DNA from: Verrucomicrobiota bacterium
Lineage (GTDB): Bacteria; Verrucomicrobiota; Verrucomicrobiae; Opitutales; CG1-02-43-26
Length of the DNA stretch: 14,880 nucleotides
Reading direction: 5' to 3'
Assembly (NCBI GenBank): GCA_013289195.1
Contig: JABDAI010000029.1
Span: 1-14,880, forward strand
Position 1 is the first letter of the stretch. Every line of letters starts with the position of its first letter. This document shows positions 7,538 to 14,880 of the stretch, in pieces. The position numbers and the translations under genes are program-made. Below the pieces are notes generated by a model, which saw nothing but the letters and a program-made list of their open reading frames with translations, did no database searches and had not been told where the DNA came from.

Positions 7538-7663
7538 TTATGAAACATTTTCATTAAAATCATCACGGCTAACAAAAGCTTCCGCTTCATAAAATTCCCC
7601 TTCAATTATTGCATGGACGCTTTCTACATCTGCATTAAAATTGGGTTTTGCTTTGTGGACCTT
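7538..7663 (-). pseudogene. Fragment of an integrase-core (IS481-like) transposase
   Basis: The minus-strand frame from 7663 to a stop at 7538-7540 reads KVHKAKPNFNADVESVHAII followed by EGEFYEAEAFVSRDDFNENVS. The pattern FNxDVExxHxxIExEFYxxExFxSxxxF is that of the C-terminal part of the rve/IS481-type transposase core, where the E of DVE is the third catalytic acidic residue. It is cut by a stop at 7664-7666 upstream, with the neighbouring frame continuing, and the rest of the gene is missing. It is dead debris. Confidence 0.6.
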
Positions 7664-7730
7664 TTAGGATTTTTTCTGAAAAACGTATTAGTGATGAAAA
7701 ATATTGCAAAATGGCAAATCGTAGTTTTAG

Positions 7731-7760
7731 TAAATTACATTTCATAAGTTATGTAATTTA
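7731..7760. promoter_or_regulatory. Perfect inverted repeat upstream of the lipase-STAND gene, possible operator
   Basis: TAAATTACAT at 7731-7740 and ATGTAATTTA at 7751-7760 are exact complements separated by ten bases, so the half-site centres are 20 bases (about two helical turns) apart. The site lies 32 bases before the start codon. That geometry suits a dimeric repressor, but binding and promoter position are inferred. Confidence 0.45.
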
Positions 7761-7792
7761 AGCGATCCGATAACCAACAACAAATTTTAAAA

Positions 7793-10700
7793 ATGTTTAG
7801 AGCACTAATAAACACCCCTTGTAAAAAAGATTTTAGAAACGTATTTTCTGGTTCCAGTAAAATTTTAGCATCCCATAGTGGTTGTAGTGGCCGAGCTAGC
7901 CATACACGTCGTCAGTATTGTTTTGATCATGGGAGAAAGGGATTTAGCTTTGATTCCAAGAATAAGTATTTTGATCAATCACAGAATAGTCAAAGTCTTG
8001 CTGAGAATAAAGAATCAGAGGGTTTAGTAAATGAGCAGACAAAGGTGGTTACAAAAGAGAGATTTCAGGAAATTAATAGTCAATTGGCAAATGATAGTCC
8101 CTTTATTACTTCATTGGAAATTGACTTTGCCCTTACAGAGGCTGAATTAATAGGACTGTATAATTCAATCCAAAATAATACAGAATTAGGCTATGTGGCA
8201 TGGCATAAAGATCAGTTTCCTTTTGATATTTTAAATCAAATAAATACAAAGTTAATTGAGCACAATAAAAATTATAAGTATCATCCCAATGATTATGTAC
8301 ATGGACTACTGAGTAAACATGCCTATAAAAATTCTTTAGAAGGAGACAGTGTTACTTTGGATCCGAATATCGATGTGCATTTGAAAAACTGGCGAGTTGA
8401 AAAGATTTATAATGATACACAAAACAGCGGATATTATGGAGTTATTTATGTCAATGATAAGACGCATCAAGTTGTTTTGGCAAATCGCGGAACAGAGGAT
8501 ATAATAAAGGGACTATTTAGTAAAAATAGCGATTGGAAAACGAACTTAGAAGAGATATTGGGTCAAAAAATAGGTGACCAACAAGCTCGAAATTACCAAG
8601 CTACAGGAGAAGCAATAAATATAGCTAAAAACAAAGGATATCGCTTATCCTTAACTGGACATTCTTTAGGTGCGTGGCTTGCGGAACTCAGTGCATTTTA
8701 TAGTCATGCGTATTTTGAATGTAGGAATATAAAGGCTGTAACATTTGATAGCCCAGGAACTGTGCCGATGATGGAAAAGCTGCAATCGAATATTAGAGGT
8801 AAAGATACCCGGATAGAATTAGAAGATATAGAAATCGTTACGTATTTGGCGCAACCAAACCCCGCTAATTGCTGCAATCCGCATGTAGGTAGAGTTTATA
8901 GGGTACCTGTGAAGATGAAGCAGTCAGAAAAGGTATTGAGTCAAATACCCACTGCTATCGATAACATGTTTGGTAACAAAATAAGAGGTGTGTTAACGAT
9001 TGAAGGACATTTTTTATCAGGGATATTAGAGACCTTTGATCCTGCAACAGGAAAACCCAGATCGTGTGACAAAATGCTTGATTGGCCAAGAGTAGAATAT
9101 TCTGGAGCTGGGAAAGCATTTGCCAGTGAAGGAATGGCAATGATAAAAGATGGAATAAATAGTAGTGGAATACATCCGATGGGGCAAATGGCTTTAAGTA
9201 CGTCACTAGATTATATTATTGGAGGTATGACGATTATAACTATAGTTGGTTTTTTAAAAAGCTATGTAAAAGGAGAGATCAAGCAAGACCAGTATTGGAC
9301 GTATTTTGAGAATATAGATTTCAAAATATCAAATGAAGATGAGATAAGTTATGAAGAAAGAACAAAACTAACTTTTGATAATCGATTTACCTTGATTGCT
9401 TTAGCAAAGTATAGAGAAGGAAAAAATGTGCATAACCTAAAACTGAATACAGATAGTGTAGACAAATATTTATATAAATTGTATGATTTTAAAGAGAAAT
9501 TAGGAGAACAAGAGGATTTATTACCAATAGTAAAAACCCAACTGGAAGAACTTCTAGCAAGTTTTAAAATTAACCGGAATGGGCAACAAAATACCTTAAT
9601 ACCTAATGCAGGCTATGATATTGATGGCATTAGAGAAAAAACGCAAAGATTATTACAAGTATTACCTAAAGATGTACGAAAAGTATGGCAAAAAGTATTA
9701 ATTCATAAACCCTCAATATTGCAAATAGGGCAATTGCCTGACAATCTTCCTTTGGCAACGGCGAATTATACAGTTATTCAAGATAAGGAAAAAGAATTGA
9801 AAGACAAATTAGCCAAAGACCAGATAGTTGTGATCAGTGGAATAGGAGGCATGGGGAAAAGTACTCTAGCAAAAAAATGTGGATACGACTATAAACAACA
9901 AATAGGTTGGAAAGTAAGATGGATTAAAGGTACGCAAATAGACCAAGAATTTTTCACATTGGCTAAAGATTTAAATATTATAACCGACAATTTACGGCCT
10001 GAAGAAATTAGAAATATCGTGTATGGAGGGCTTGAGCGACTACCTAAAAAGCAGATATTATTGATATTTGATAATGTAGAAGAAACAGAAAAAATAGAAC
10101 AATACTTAATGAATCTGCCAAACCACGTAAAAGTGGTTATTACTACAAGACAAACTGATTTATTAAAAGGAATTGAGGCAATAAAAGTCGAAGGCTTTAG
10201 TGAAGAGAAAGCAAAAATTTATTTGAAAGCAGCACTTGGGAAAAATGAAAGCGAAGTTGGGAAATTCGTAAACACAGTGGGTCAATCACCTTTTAGGCTA
10301 GATAAAGTAGTAGCCTATTTCAACAAGCATAAGTTAACAAATGTTGATGACTATATCAAAGAGTATGATAAAATTAAAAAGGGCCGAAGTCAAAATGAAG
10401 AGATATACCCTGAAGTGGAATTATTATTTAGAGATCTAAAAGAGAAATCGCCAGAAAGTTGGCGATTGTTAAAGTACTTGGCGTATCTTGATGCAGAAGG
10501 AGTACCATTGGAGTTGATTAGTAACATTATGGGAAAACCATTAGAAGACTTGGAGAAATGTGTCAATGATCTGGAAAAATTATCGTTAATGAAAGCAATC
10601 AATGAAGACAATAAACAAATACTGAAAGTAAGCCATAGGATAGTCCAAGAAGAAACAAAAAAGGCGTTGAAAGAAGAAGATCAAACCCAAAGTCAAGAAA

Positions 10701-12637
10701 TATTAGAAAAACTAATCAAAGAAGTAGATCAAGGGTTTCCAATGATTAATGAAAATCCAGAAGACTGGGGAAAAGTGATGGGGGTAGTTAGTCATGCAAA
10801 AATGTTAATAGAGGAAACGAAGGAAATAAATCAGACTGATGGCAGAGCCAATTTACTATCAAAGATTGGGGCTTATTTTTATTATATTAATTTTAATTAT
10901 GGAGAAGCGATAAACTATTGGGAAGAATTATTAAAGCATCAGAGGAATATTCATACAGCAAATCACCCCGATGTAGCAAGCTCACTAGATAATGTAGGGC
11001 TGGCCTACCAAGATTTAGGAGGAACAGAGAATGTTAAAATAGGACTCCAAAACCTAGAAAAAGCCTTGAAAATGAGGCAAGCGCTATATCCTGGCAATAA
11101 CTCCGATGTAGCAAGATCACTCAATAATGTAGGGAGGGCTTACGAAGCTTTAGGAGGAACAGTGAATGTTAAAATAGGACTCCAAAACCTAGAAAAAGCC
11201 TTGAAAATGTGGCAAGCGCTATATCCTGACAATAACTCCGATGTAGCATGTTCACTCAACAATGTAGGGTTGGCTTACAAAGCTTTAGGAGGAGCAGTGA
11301 ATGTGAAAAAAGGACTCGAATATCAAGAAGCATCGCTCAAAATGTGGCAAAAGCTACATCCTGGCAGTCACATCGATGTAGCAACATCGCTCAATAATGT
11401 AGGGAGGGCTTACGAAGCTTTAGGAGGAGAAGGGAATGTGAAAAAAGGACTTGAACACCTAGAAGAATCCCTCAAAATGATTCAAGAGTTATTTCCCGGC
11501 AATCACCCTGATGTAGCAATCTCACTCGATAATGTAGGAGTGGCTTACAAAGGTTTAGGAGGAGAAGAGAATGTGAAAAAAGGACGCAAATACCAAGAAG
11601 CATCTATGAAAATGTGGGAAGAGCTATTTTCTGGCAATCGCCCCGATGTAGCAATCTCACTCGATAATTTAGGGAGGGCTTACGAAGCTTTAGGAGGAGT
11701 AAAGAATGTGAAAAGAGGACCCCAATACCTCGAAGCATCCCTCAACATGAGGCCAGCACTATATCCTGGTAATCGCCCCGATGTAGCAGTCGCATTTGAT
11801 GTTGTAGGGAGGACTTACGAAGCTTTAGGAGAAACAAAGAATCTGATAGAAAGACTTCAATACCTAGAAGTATCCCTGAAAATGGTGCAAGCGCTATTTT
11901 TTGTCAATCATGCAAGTGTAGCAATTTTACTCAGTAATGTAGGTCTAGCTTATCGACAATTTGATGTCGATAAAGCTTTAGAATATTTGAAACAAGCTTA
12001 CGGTATTAATTCAAGTATATTTAATGAGGATTATACCCGAACAAAAGAAATAAAATCAGCTATAGAATCATTACAGCCCGATTTTTTCCTAAATCAAGGT
12101 AGTGAACAATCCTGTCTAGGAGGAAATAGAGTAGGACCTGAATGTCGATGGATACTTACTTCTCGCCAGACAATGAATGATGAGCTACTAACATTAAAAC
12201 AAGGAATTCAAGAATCTATTTTGAATAAGATTGTTAATGCGGCAGAGAATTATGGATGGACTAATATTGGATGGTTTGGCTCAGATTGGGGAGTCAAAGG
12301 TTATCTAGGAAAAGATTATCTTAAAAAGGCATTAAAAGAATTAGGAAGCGAAAATGCAAATATAGAAACTGCGCAGATGCTATGTTTTGAATCCATGAAT
12401 TTGGGAATAATGAAATCAGCGAAAAAACCTTATTCAATCGTTCAAGAATTTACTCGAAATAATCCCGAACTAGTAAAAAAGATAGCGATCGAACATCCAG
12501 AGTTTTTTGTGGATGGTTCAATTGTAGAATCATGTGTAAAAGCAATGCCAAATGATAAGGCATTTGAAGAGCATATTTTTGAGCATGTAAAATATATGGG
12601 TGAGGAAGAAAGGAAATCACAAAGAGAAGCTGCTTGA
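7793..12637 (+). CDS. Giant lipase/NB-ARC (STAND) ATPase/TPR protein, NLR-like
   Basis: The product has 1614 residues. N-terminal ~60: basic, few acids. Residues ~160-430: class-3-lipase-like alpha/beta hydrolase with the oxyanion-type ANRGT (230-234) and nucleophile elbow GHSLG (Ser291); His406 (EGHF) could be catalytic and the acid is unclear. Residues 474-488 form one hydrophobic segment. Residues ~660-960: NB-ARC STAND module with Walker A GIGGMGKST (683-691), Walker B LLIFDN (756-761), VVITTR (781-786), a GLPL-like segment (~830-843), winged helix and an MHD-like VSHRIVQE (946-953). Residues 1058-1395: eight TPR units of exactly 45 residues. Residues ~1405-1614: unrecognised domain. By family knowledge, STAND proteins oligomerise on ligand sensing by the repeats and switch on the N-terminal effector, here presumably a lipid hydrolase. 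Antiphage or toxin-like defence and secretion into a host are both possible. No ribosome site precedes the ATG. The frame after the TGA stays open 40 codons to 12760. Confidence 0.88.
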   Translation: MFRALINTPCKKDFRNVFSGSSKILASHSGCSGRASHTRRQYCFDHGRKGFSFDSKNKYFDQSQNSQSLAENKESEGLVNEQTKVVTKERFQEINSQLANDSPFITSLEIDFALTEAELIGLYNSIQNNTELGYVAWHKDQFPFDILNQINTKLIEHNKNYKYHPNDYVHGLLSKHAYKNSLEGDSVTLDPNIDVHLKNWRVEKIYNDTQNSGYYGVIYVNDKTHQVVLANRGTEDIIKGLFSKNSDWKTNLEEILGQKIGDQQARNYQATGEAINIAKNKGYRLSLTGHSLGAWLAELSAFYSHAYFECRNIKAVTFDSPGTVPMMEKLQSNIRGKDTRIELEDIEIVTYLAQPNPANCCNPHVGRVYRVPVKMKQSEKVLSQIPTAIDNMFGNKIRGVLTIEGHFLSGILETFDPATGKPRSCDKMLDWPRVEYSGAGKAFASEGMAMIKDGINSSGIHPMGQMALSTSLDYIIGGMTIITIVGFLKSYVKGEIKQDQYWTYFENIDFKISNEDEISYEERTKLTFDNRFTLIALAKYREGKNVHNLKLNTDSVDKYLYKLYDFKEKLGEQEDLLPIVKTQLEELLASFKINRNGQQNTLIPNAGYDIDGIREKTQRLLQVLPKDVRKVWQKVLIHKPSILQIGQLPDNLPLATANYTVIQDKEKELKDKLAKDQIVVISGIGGMGKSTLAKKCGYDYKQQIGWKVRWIKGTQIDQEFFTLAKDLNIITDNLRPEEIRNIVYGGLERLPKKQILLIFDNVEETEKIEQYLMNLPNHVKVVITTRQTDLLKGIEAIKVEGFSEEKAKIYLKAALGKNESEVGKFVNTVGQSPFRLDKVVAYFNKHKLTNVDDYIKEYDKIKKGRSQNEEIYPEVELLFRDLKEKSPESWRLLKYLAYLDAEGVPLELISNIMGKPLEDLEKCVNDLEKLSLMKAINEDNKQILKVSHRIVQEETKKALKEEDQTQSQEILEKLIKEVDQGFPMINENPEDWGKVMGVVSHAKMLIEETKEINQTDGRANLLSKIGAYFYYINFNYGEAINYWEELLKHQRNIHTANHPDVASSLDNVGLAYQDLGGTENVKIGLQNLEKALKMRQALYPGNNSDVARSLNNVGRAYEALGGTVNVKIGLQNLEKALKMWQALYPDNNSDVACSLNNVGLAYKALGGAVNVKKGLEYQEASLKMWQKLHPGSHIDVATSLNNVGRAYEALGGEGNVKKGLEHLEESLKMIQELFPGNHPDVAISLDNVGVAYKGLGGEENVKKGRKYQEASMKMWEELFSGNRPDVAISLDNLGRAYEALGGVKNVKRGPQYLEASLNMRPALYPGNRPDVAVAFDVVGRTYEALGETKNLIERLQYLEVSLKMVQALFFVNHASVAILLSNVGLAYRQFDVDKALEYLKQAYGINSSIFNEDYTRTKEIKSAIESLQPDFFLNQGSEQSCLGGNRVGPECRWILTSRQTMNDELLTLKQGIQESILNKIVNAAENYGWTNIGWFGSDWGVKGYLGKDYLKKALKELGSENANIETAQMLCFESMNLGIMKSAKKPYSIVQEFTRNNPELVKKIAIEHPEFFVDGSIVESCVKAMPNDKAFEEHIFEHVKYMGEEERKSQREAA
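10964..11975 (+). repeat. TPR-encoding tandem repeats, 135-base period, about eight units
   Basis: Units begin at D.VA words (residues 1060, 1105, 1150, 1195, 1240, 1285, 1330, with a degenerate S.VA at 1375), spaced by exactly 45 codons. Units one and two are identical over 44 bases (11031-11074 and 11166-11209) and differ at few positions beyond, so at least one duplication is recent. The later units diverge (LGETKNLIERLQY). Confidence 0.85.
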
Positions 12638-12760
12638 ATGACTGCAGTTGGCTTAAAATCGGCGAATGGAGTTCTCACGACTAAAAAGTTAGACATAAGA
12701 TTTGTTGTGAATCGTTGTAACTCATTGACTATAGAAAACTTGCGTAAATATGAAATATAA
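12638..12760 (+). other. In-frame open extension after the stop of the lipase-STAND gene
   Basis: Immediately after the TGA at 12635-12637 the same frame continues with an ATG and 40 codons (MTAVGLKSANGVLTTKKLDI and on) to a TAA. It may be the lost tail of a once longer protein, a tiny gene, or chance. Nothing in it is recognised. Confidence 0.25.
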
Positions 12761-12783
12761 ATCGAGTCCTTTGTTATTCAAAA

Positions 12784-14010
12784 TTAATAAAGGAAACCAA
12801 AAAGCCATAAAGGGATCTTTTTATTTATTCCTATTTCAATGCCATCAATTACCAAATAACTTTTGGGTATTGCTTTAATCTGCGTGAGTTTTTTACTTTT
12901 TCCACCCACTTCGAAAGTGTAATCTTGCACAATAAAATCTCCCTGCATACTATGACAAATACTATCGACTGCAGATATGGCATTAACAAAATAAGTTTCC
13001 CGAATAGTTCCAATATCCGTTTTGTTTGCCCCAAAAGCATACATTTGATTAGTATTATTAAGGAAAACTTTGTCTGGTTTTTCTAAAACGGACAATCCCT
13101 TACCGTATTTTGAGACTGTGTTAATTAACCCTGCATCTTGTAAGTATTTTAAATATAATTTGAGCGTTCTTTCATCGGTTAAATCCAAAACCTCTATTAA
13201 CTTATTCATTTTTGGCTGAAAAGGCACCTGTTGGGACAAAATAGCAAGTAATTTGATGATCTTCTTTATACTTGTACCGGTGATTGATGGATAAACAGAT
13301 TGTATGTCGATTTCGATCGTCGCATGAGCACTTTGTTCAAGTTTAAAATAGAATTCTTCTTCATTCATGCACTCTGAAAAATATGGGTAATAACCTGTTT
13401 TAAGGTATTGATGAAACAAAGCTAAGATTCTGAATTCACTTACCTGCTTGAGTTGATCAATGCAACTATATGTCAATTGCTCATGATTCTTGATAATATC
13501 TTCAAGAGAATGAACTGAAAATGAACTACCCGTTTCAAACTCTAAATATTCACGAAAAGAGAATCCATACATTTTTTTTACAATAGCCCTGCGCGACAAA
13601 TCATGGCTTCCTTTTTGAACTATTAAAGCAGAACTTCCTGACGCTATTACCTTTAACTCGGGAAAAGTATCATAAATACTTTTGAGTTCTTGAGACCAAT
13701 TAAGATATTTATGTATCTCGTCAAAACAAATCACTTTCCCTCCAAGCAAACTGAATGTTTCTGCAATTTCATATAATGCACGTTCACCAAGCTCAAAATG
13801 ATCTGCAGGCAAATATAGAACGTTTCGCTCTGAAAATCCTTGCGTTAAGAGCGATTCAAGATACTGAGCAATGAATGTTGACTTTCCTATCCCTCTTTCT
13901 CCCAAAAGTATTGTCATTCGAGAAGCAAAAGGATCCTTTATAAATTTTCGCTTATAATCTCTTGTTAATAATCTTAATTGCTTTTGACTGAGCAAAAATA
14001 AATCTTCCAT
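12784..14010 (-). CDS. AAA-type ATPase with a DUF4143 C-terminal domain
   Basis: The ATG at 14010 gives 408 residues. The N-terminal half is the AAA_14-type P-loop ATPase: Walker A GERGIGKST (37-45), Walker B VICFDEIH (93-100), sensor-like VIASGSSAL (121-129), and the DLSRRA...FSFREYLEF segment typical of this family. A GYYPYF motif (206-211) links to a winged-helix-like and DUF4143-type C-terminal region (RETYFVNAI, then IPLWLFGFLY at the end), so the protein looks complete. Such ATPases are common and often scattered with mobile DNA; their function is poorly known. It converges with the lipase-STAND gene, and only ~147 bases separate the two stops. An IS6 end lies ~80 bases upstream, so its promoter may be altered or supplied by the element. 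No ribosome site is apparent. Confidence 0.85.
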   Translation of the reverse strand: MEDLFLLSQKQLRLLTRDYKRKFIKDPFASRMTILLGERGIGKSTFIAQYLESLLTQGFSERNVLYLPADHFELGERALYEIAETFSLLGGKVICFDEIHKYLNWSQELKSIYDTFPELKVIASGSSALIVQKGSHDLSRRAIVKKMYGFSFREYLEFETGSSFSVHSLEDIIKNHEQLTYSCIDQLKQVSEFRILALFHQYLKTGYYPYFSECMNEEEFYFKLEQSAHATIEIDIQSVYPSITGTSIKKIIKLLAILSQQVPFQPKMNKLIEVLDLTDERTLKLYLKYLQDAGLINTVSKYGKGLSVLEKPDKVFLNNTNQMYAFGANKTDIGTIRETYFVNAISAVDSICHSMQGDFIVQDYTFEVGGKSKKLTQIKAIPKSYLVIDGIEIGINKKIPLWLFGFLY

Positions 14011-14091
14011 ATAAAGATATACTAAGGATTTAAAAGTCGTATTGCAAGCCTATTTTTTAAGAAAAATATAGTAATGTAATACGATTTTTAG

Positions 14092-14105
14092 GGTTCTGTC
14101 GCAAG
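14092..14105. repeat. Terminal inverted repeat of the IS6 element
   Basis: GGTTCTGTCGCAAG matches the general form of IS6-family ends as I recall them (G-rich start, CTGT.GCAA). Its partner is outside the window. Confidence 0.6.
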
Positions 14106-14159
14106 GATTTTATGTCTGCCTAGGCGCTTGTCTTAAATTTTGATTCTGATGTGCCGATT

Positions 14160-14857
14160 TCATGCAAAAAGTTCTCTGAATTGTTGAATTGGCGTTTGGC
14201 ACAAAATGAATGATTTCAACTGGCCCTTTTTGATCATTCTTACAATTTCAATCCCAACCAGCGTAATCCCGGCAGATATAAATGATTTGAAACCTAGCAT
14301 CGGTCGCGTCAGTCGCTTGATAAAGCGATGGTCTTGCTCTACTGGGTTATTCAAATATTTGATTCGTCGAATCTCAATAGGCTCTTCTCCAGCGCTTTTG
14401 CGTTCCTGGTTTATTTCCTCTAGGGCCGCTGTATTAGCCCCGCTCTTATCGATATTAATCTTTAGAGGGACTCCATTATTCTCAATTGCTTTCTTGAAGA
14501 AACCTTTAGCAGCTTCAGTATCACGATTTTTGGATAATAGAAAATCGATAGTATTGCCTTCTTTATCAACGGCACGATACAAATAGCACCATTCTCCTTT
14601 CACCTTAATATAGGTTTTGTCCATCCGCCACGACCCACCTACAGGCTTCTTTCGAAGCTTAACTTGTCCCTCTATCAAAGGGGGATAAAGACTGCAACCC
14701 AGCGTTGCATGGTAGAGTGATCAACTTCAACGCCTCGTTCATTCATGAGTTCTTCAATATCTCGGTAGCTCAAGCTATAACGGCAATACCAGTAAACGGC
14801 CTGCATGATTATATATTTGTTAAATTGATAGCCTTTGAATGGATTAAAGGATGTCAT
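14160..14857 (-). pseudogene. IS6-family DDE transposase, frameshifted
   Basis: Two minus-strand frames together make one transposase. The first runs from ATG 14857 to a TGA at 14675-14677 (MTSFNPFKGYQF, then the helix-turn-helix YRDIEELMNERG..VDHSTMQRWV). The second starts at once in another frame (IEGQVKLRKKPVGGSWRMDK) and ends at 14160. The catalytic triad is complete in the second part: D in WRMDKTYIKVKG, D in INIDKSGANT and E in NNPVEQDHR. Aligned with the usual family form (WV...PL.E), the sequence at the C- and T-run near 14675-14682 carries a net shift of one frame. Programmed shifting is not usual in this family and the run is not a classic slippery heptamer, so a disabling mutation is the simpler reading. 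A GTG at 14863 is an alternative start. Confidence 0.75.
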
Positions 14858-14880
14858 AGCCACATTTTATGACAGCAAAC

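Larger units (their letters stand above)
7478..7792. other. Gap before the lipase-STAND gene: transposase debris and upstream region
   Basis: No intact gene is seen. The left part (7538-7663) holds a transposase fragment on the minus strand. The right part (about 7680-7792) is the AT-rich upstream region of the large gene. It contains a perfect inverted repeat at 7731-7760 but no promoter hexamers I would defend, and no Shine-Dalgarno sequence before the ATG at 7793. Confidence 0.55.
14092..14880 (-). mobile_element. IS6-family insertion sequence, partial at the right edge
   Basis: The element starts with GGTTCTGTCGCAAG at 14092, a terminal repeat of IS6 type, and contains a DDE transposase read towards it. 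The other end lies just beyond the window: only the sequence before the transposase start is seen at 14858-14880. The eight bases ATTTTTAG before the end (14084-14091) would be the target duplication to look for on the far side. Confidence 0.75.

Noticed and set aside
10964..11975. Regular 135-base repeats considered as a CRISPR-like or satellite array
   Set aside because: The repeats are in frame, encode conserved TPR helices and have no unique spacers of CRISPR size.
12635..12637. Reassignment of TGA as a sense codon, which would extend the large protein
   Set aside because: Tryptophan is encoded by TGG throughout and there is no sign of TGA inside conserved regions of intact genes; a normal stop is simpler.
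12768..12793. Possible hairpin terminator between the convergent genes (CCTTTGTTA / TAATAAAGG)
   Set aside because: The stem has a wobble pair, is AT-rich, lacks a T-run and overlaps the end of the ATPase gene, so it cannot be called a terminator.

Overview
The window is AT-rich (roughly one third G+C by eye). Its proteins are of a kind typical of intracellular bacteria living in amoebae or other protists: F-box-like/leucine-rich-repeat proteins, kinesin-light-chain-type TPR arrays and a giant lipase-STAND ATPase-TPR protein, packed among decaying insertion sequences. An amoeba-associated alphaproteobacterium (Rickettsiales/Holosporales type) fits best by recollection of such gene sets. Amoebophilus-like Bacteroidetes or environmental Chlamydiae remain possible, because there is no rRNA or housekeeping gene here to decide.

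Layout. Positions 1-1371 hold two tandem minus-strand copies of a small membrane protein; the first runs off the left edge. Positions 1372-1796 are non-coding with inverted repeats. Positions 1797-3929 (minus) encode a protein with an F-box-like segment and a long LRR-like solenoid. Positions 4021-4610 hold an IS6-like solo end, an orphan 88-codon gene and a perfect AT-rich palindrome. Positions 4611-6497 (minus) encode an F-box-like/LRR/TPR protein whose last TPR unit is cut off by an in-frame stop. Positions 6510-7238 (minus) are a chimera: the first ~81 residues are the start of an IS5-type transposase, joined in frame to the C-terminal part of another LRR protein. Positions 7280-7663 contain a small doubtful ORF and a fragment of an integrase-core (IS481-like) transposase. 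Positions 7731-7760 carry a perfect inverted repeat just upstream of the main gene.

The main gene, 7793-12637 (plus), encodes 1614 residues: basic N-terminus, class-3-lipase-like hydrolase (GHSLG), NB-ARC-type STAND ATPase (GIGGMGKST), eight 45-residue TPR units and an unrecognised ~200-residue C-terminal domain. This is the effector-switch-sensor plan of NLR proteins and of bacterial STAND defence proteins, and is the best candidate for an undescribed system. A role as a secreted effector acting in the host is the alternative. On the far right lie a convergent AAA/DUF4143 ATPase (12784-14010, minus) and a partial IS6 element with a frameshifted DDE transposase (14092-14880).

How the genes relate. 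The minus-strand LRR genes look like members of one shuffling family: two share an SDSSRA.DA peptide at the same distance from their starts, and one carries the same 45-residue TPR unit as the lipase-STAND protein on the opposite strand. Few genes have a clear Shine-Dalgarno sequence, so starts were chosen mainly from codon type and from alignment of paralogues.
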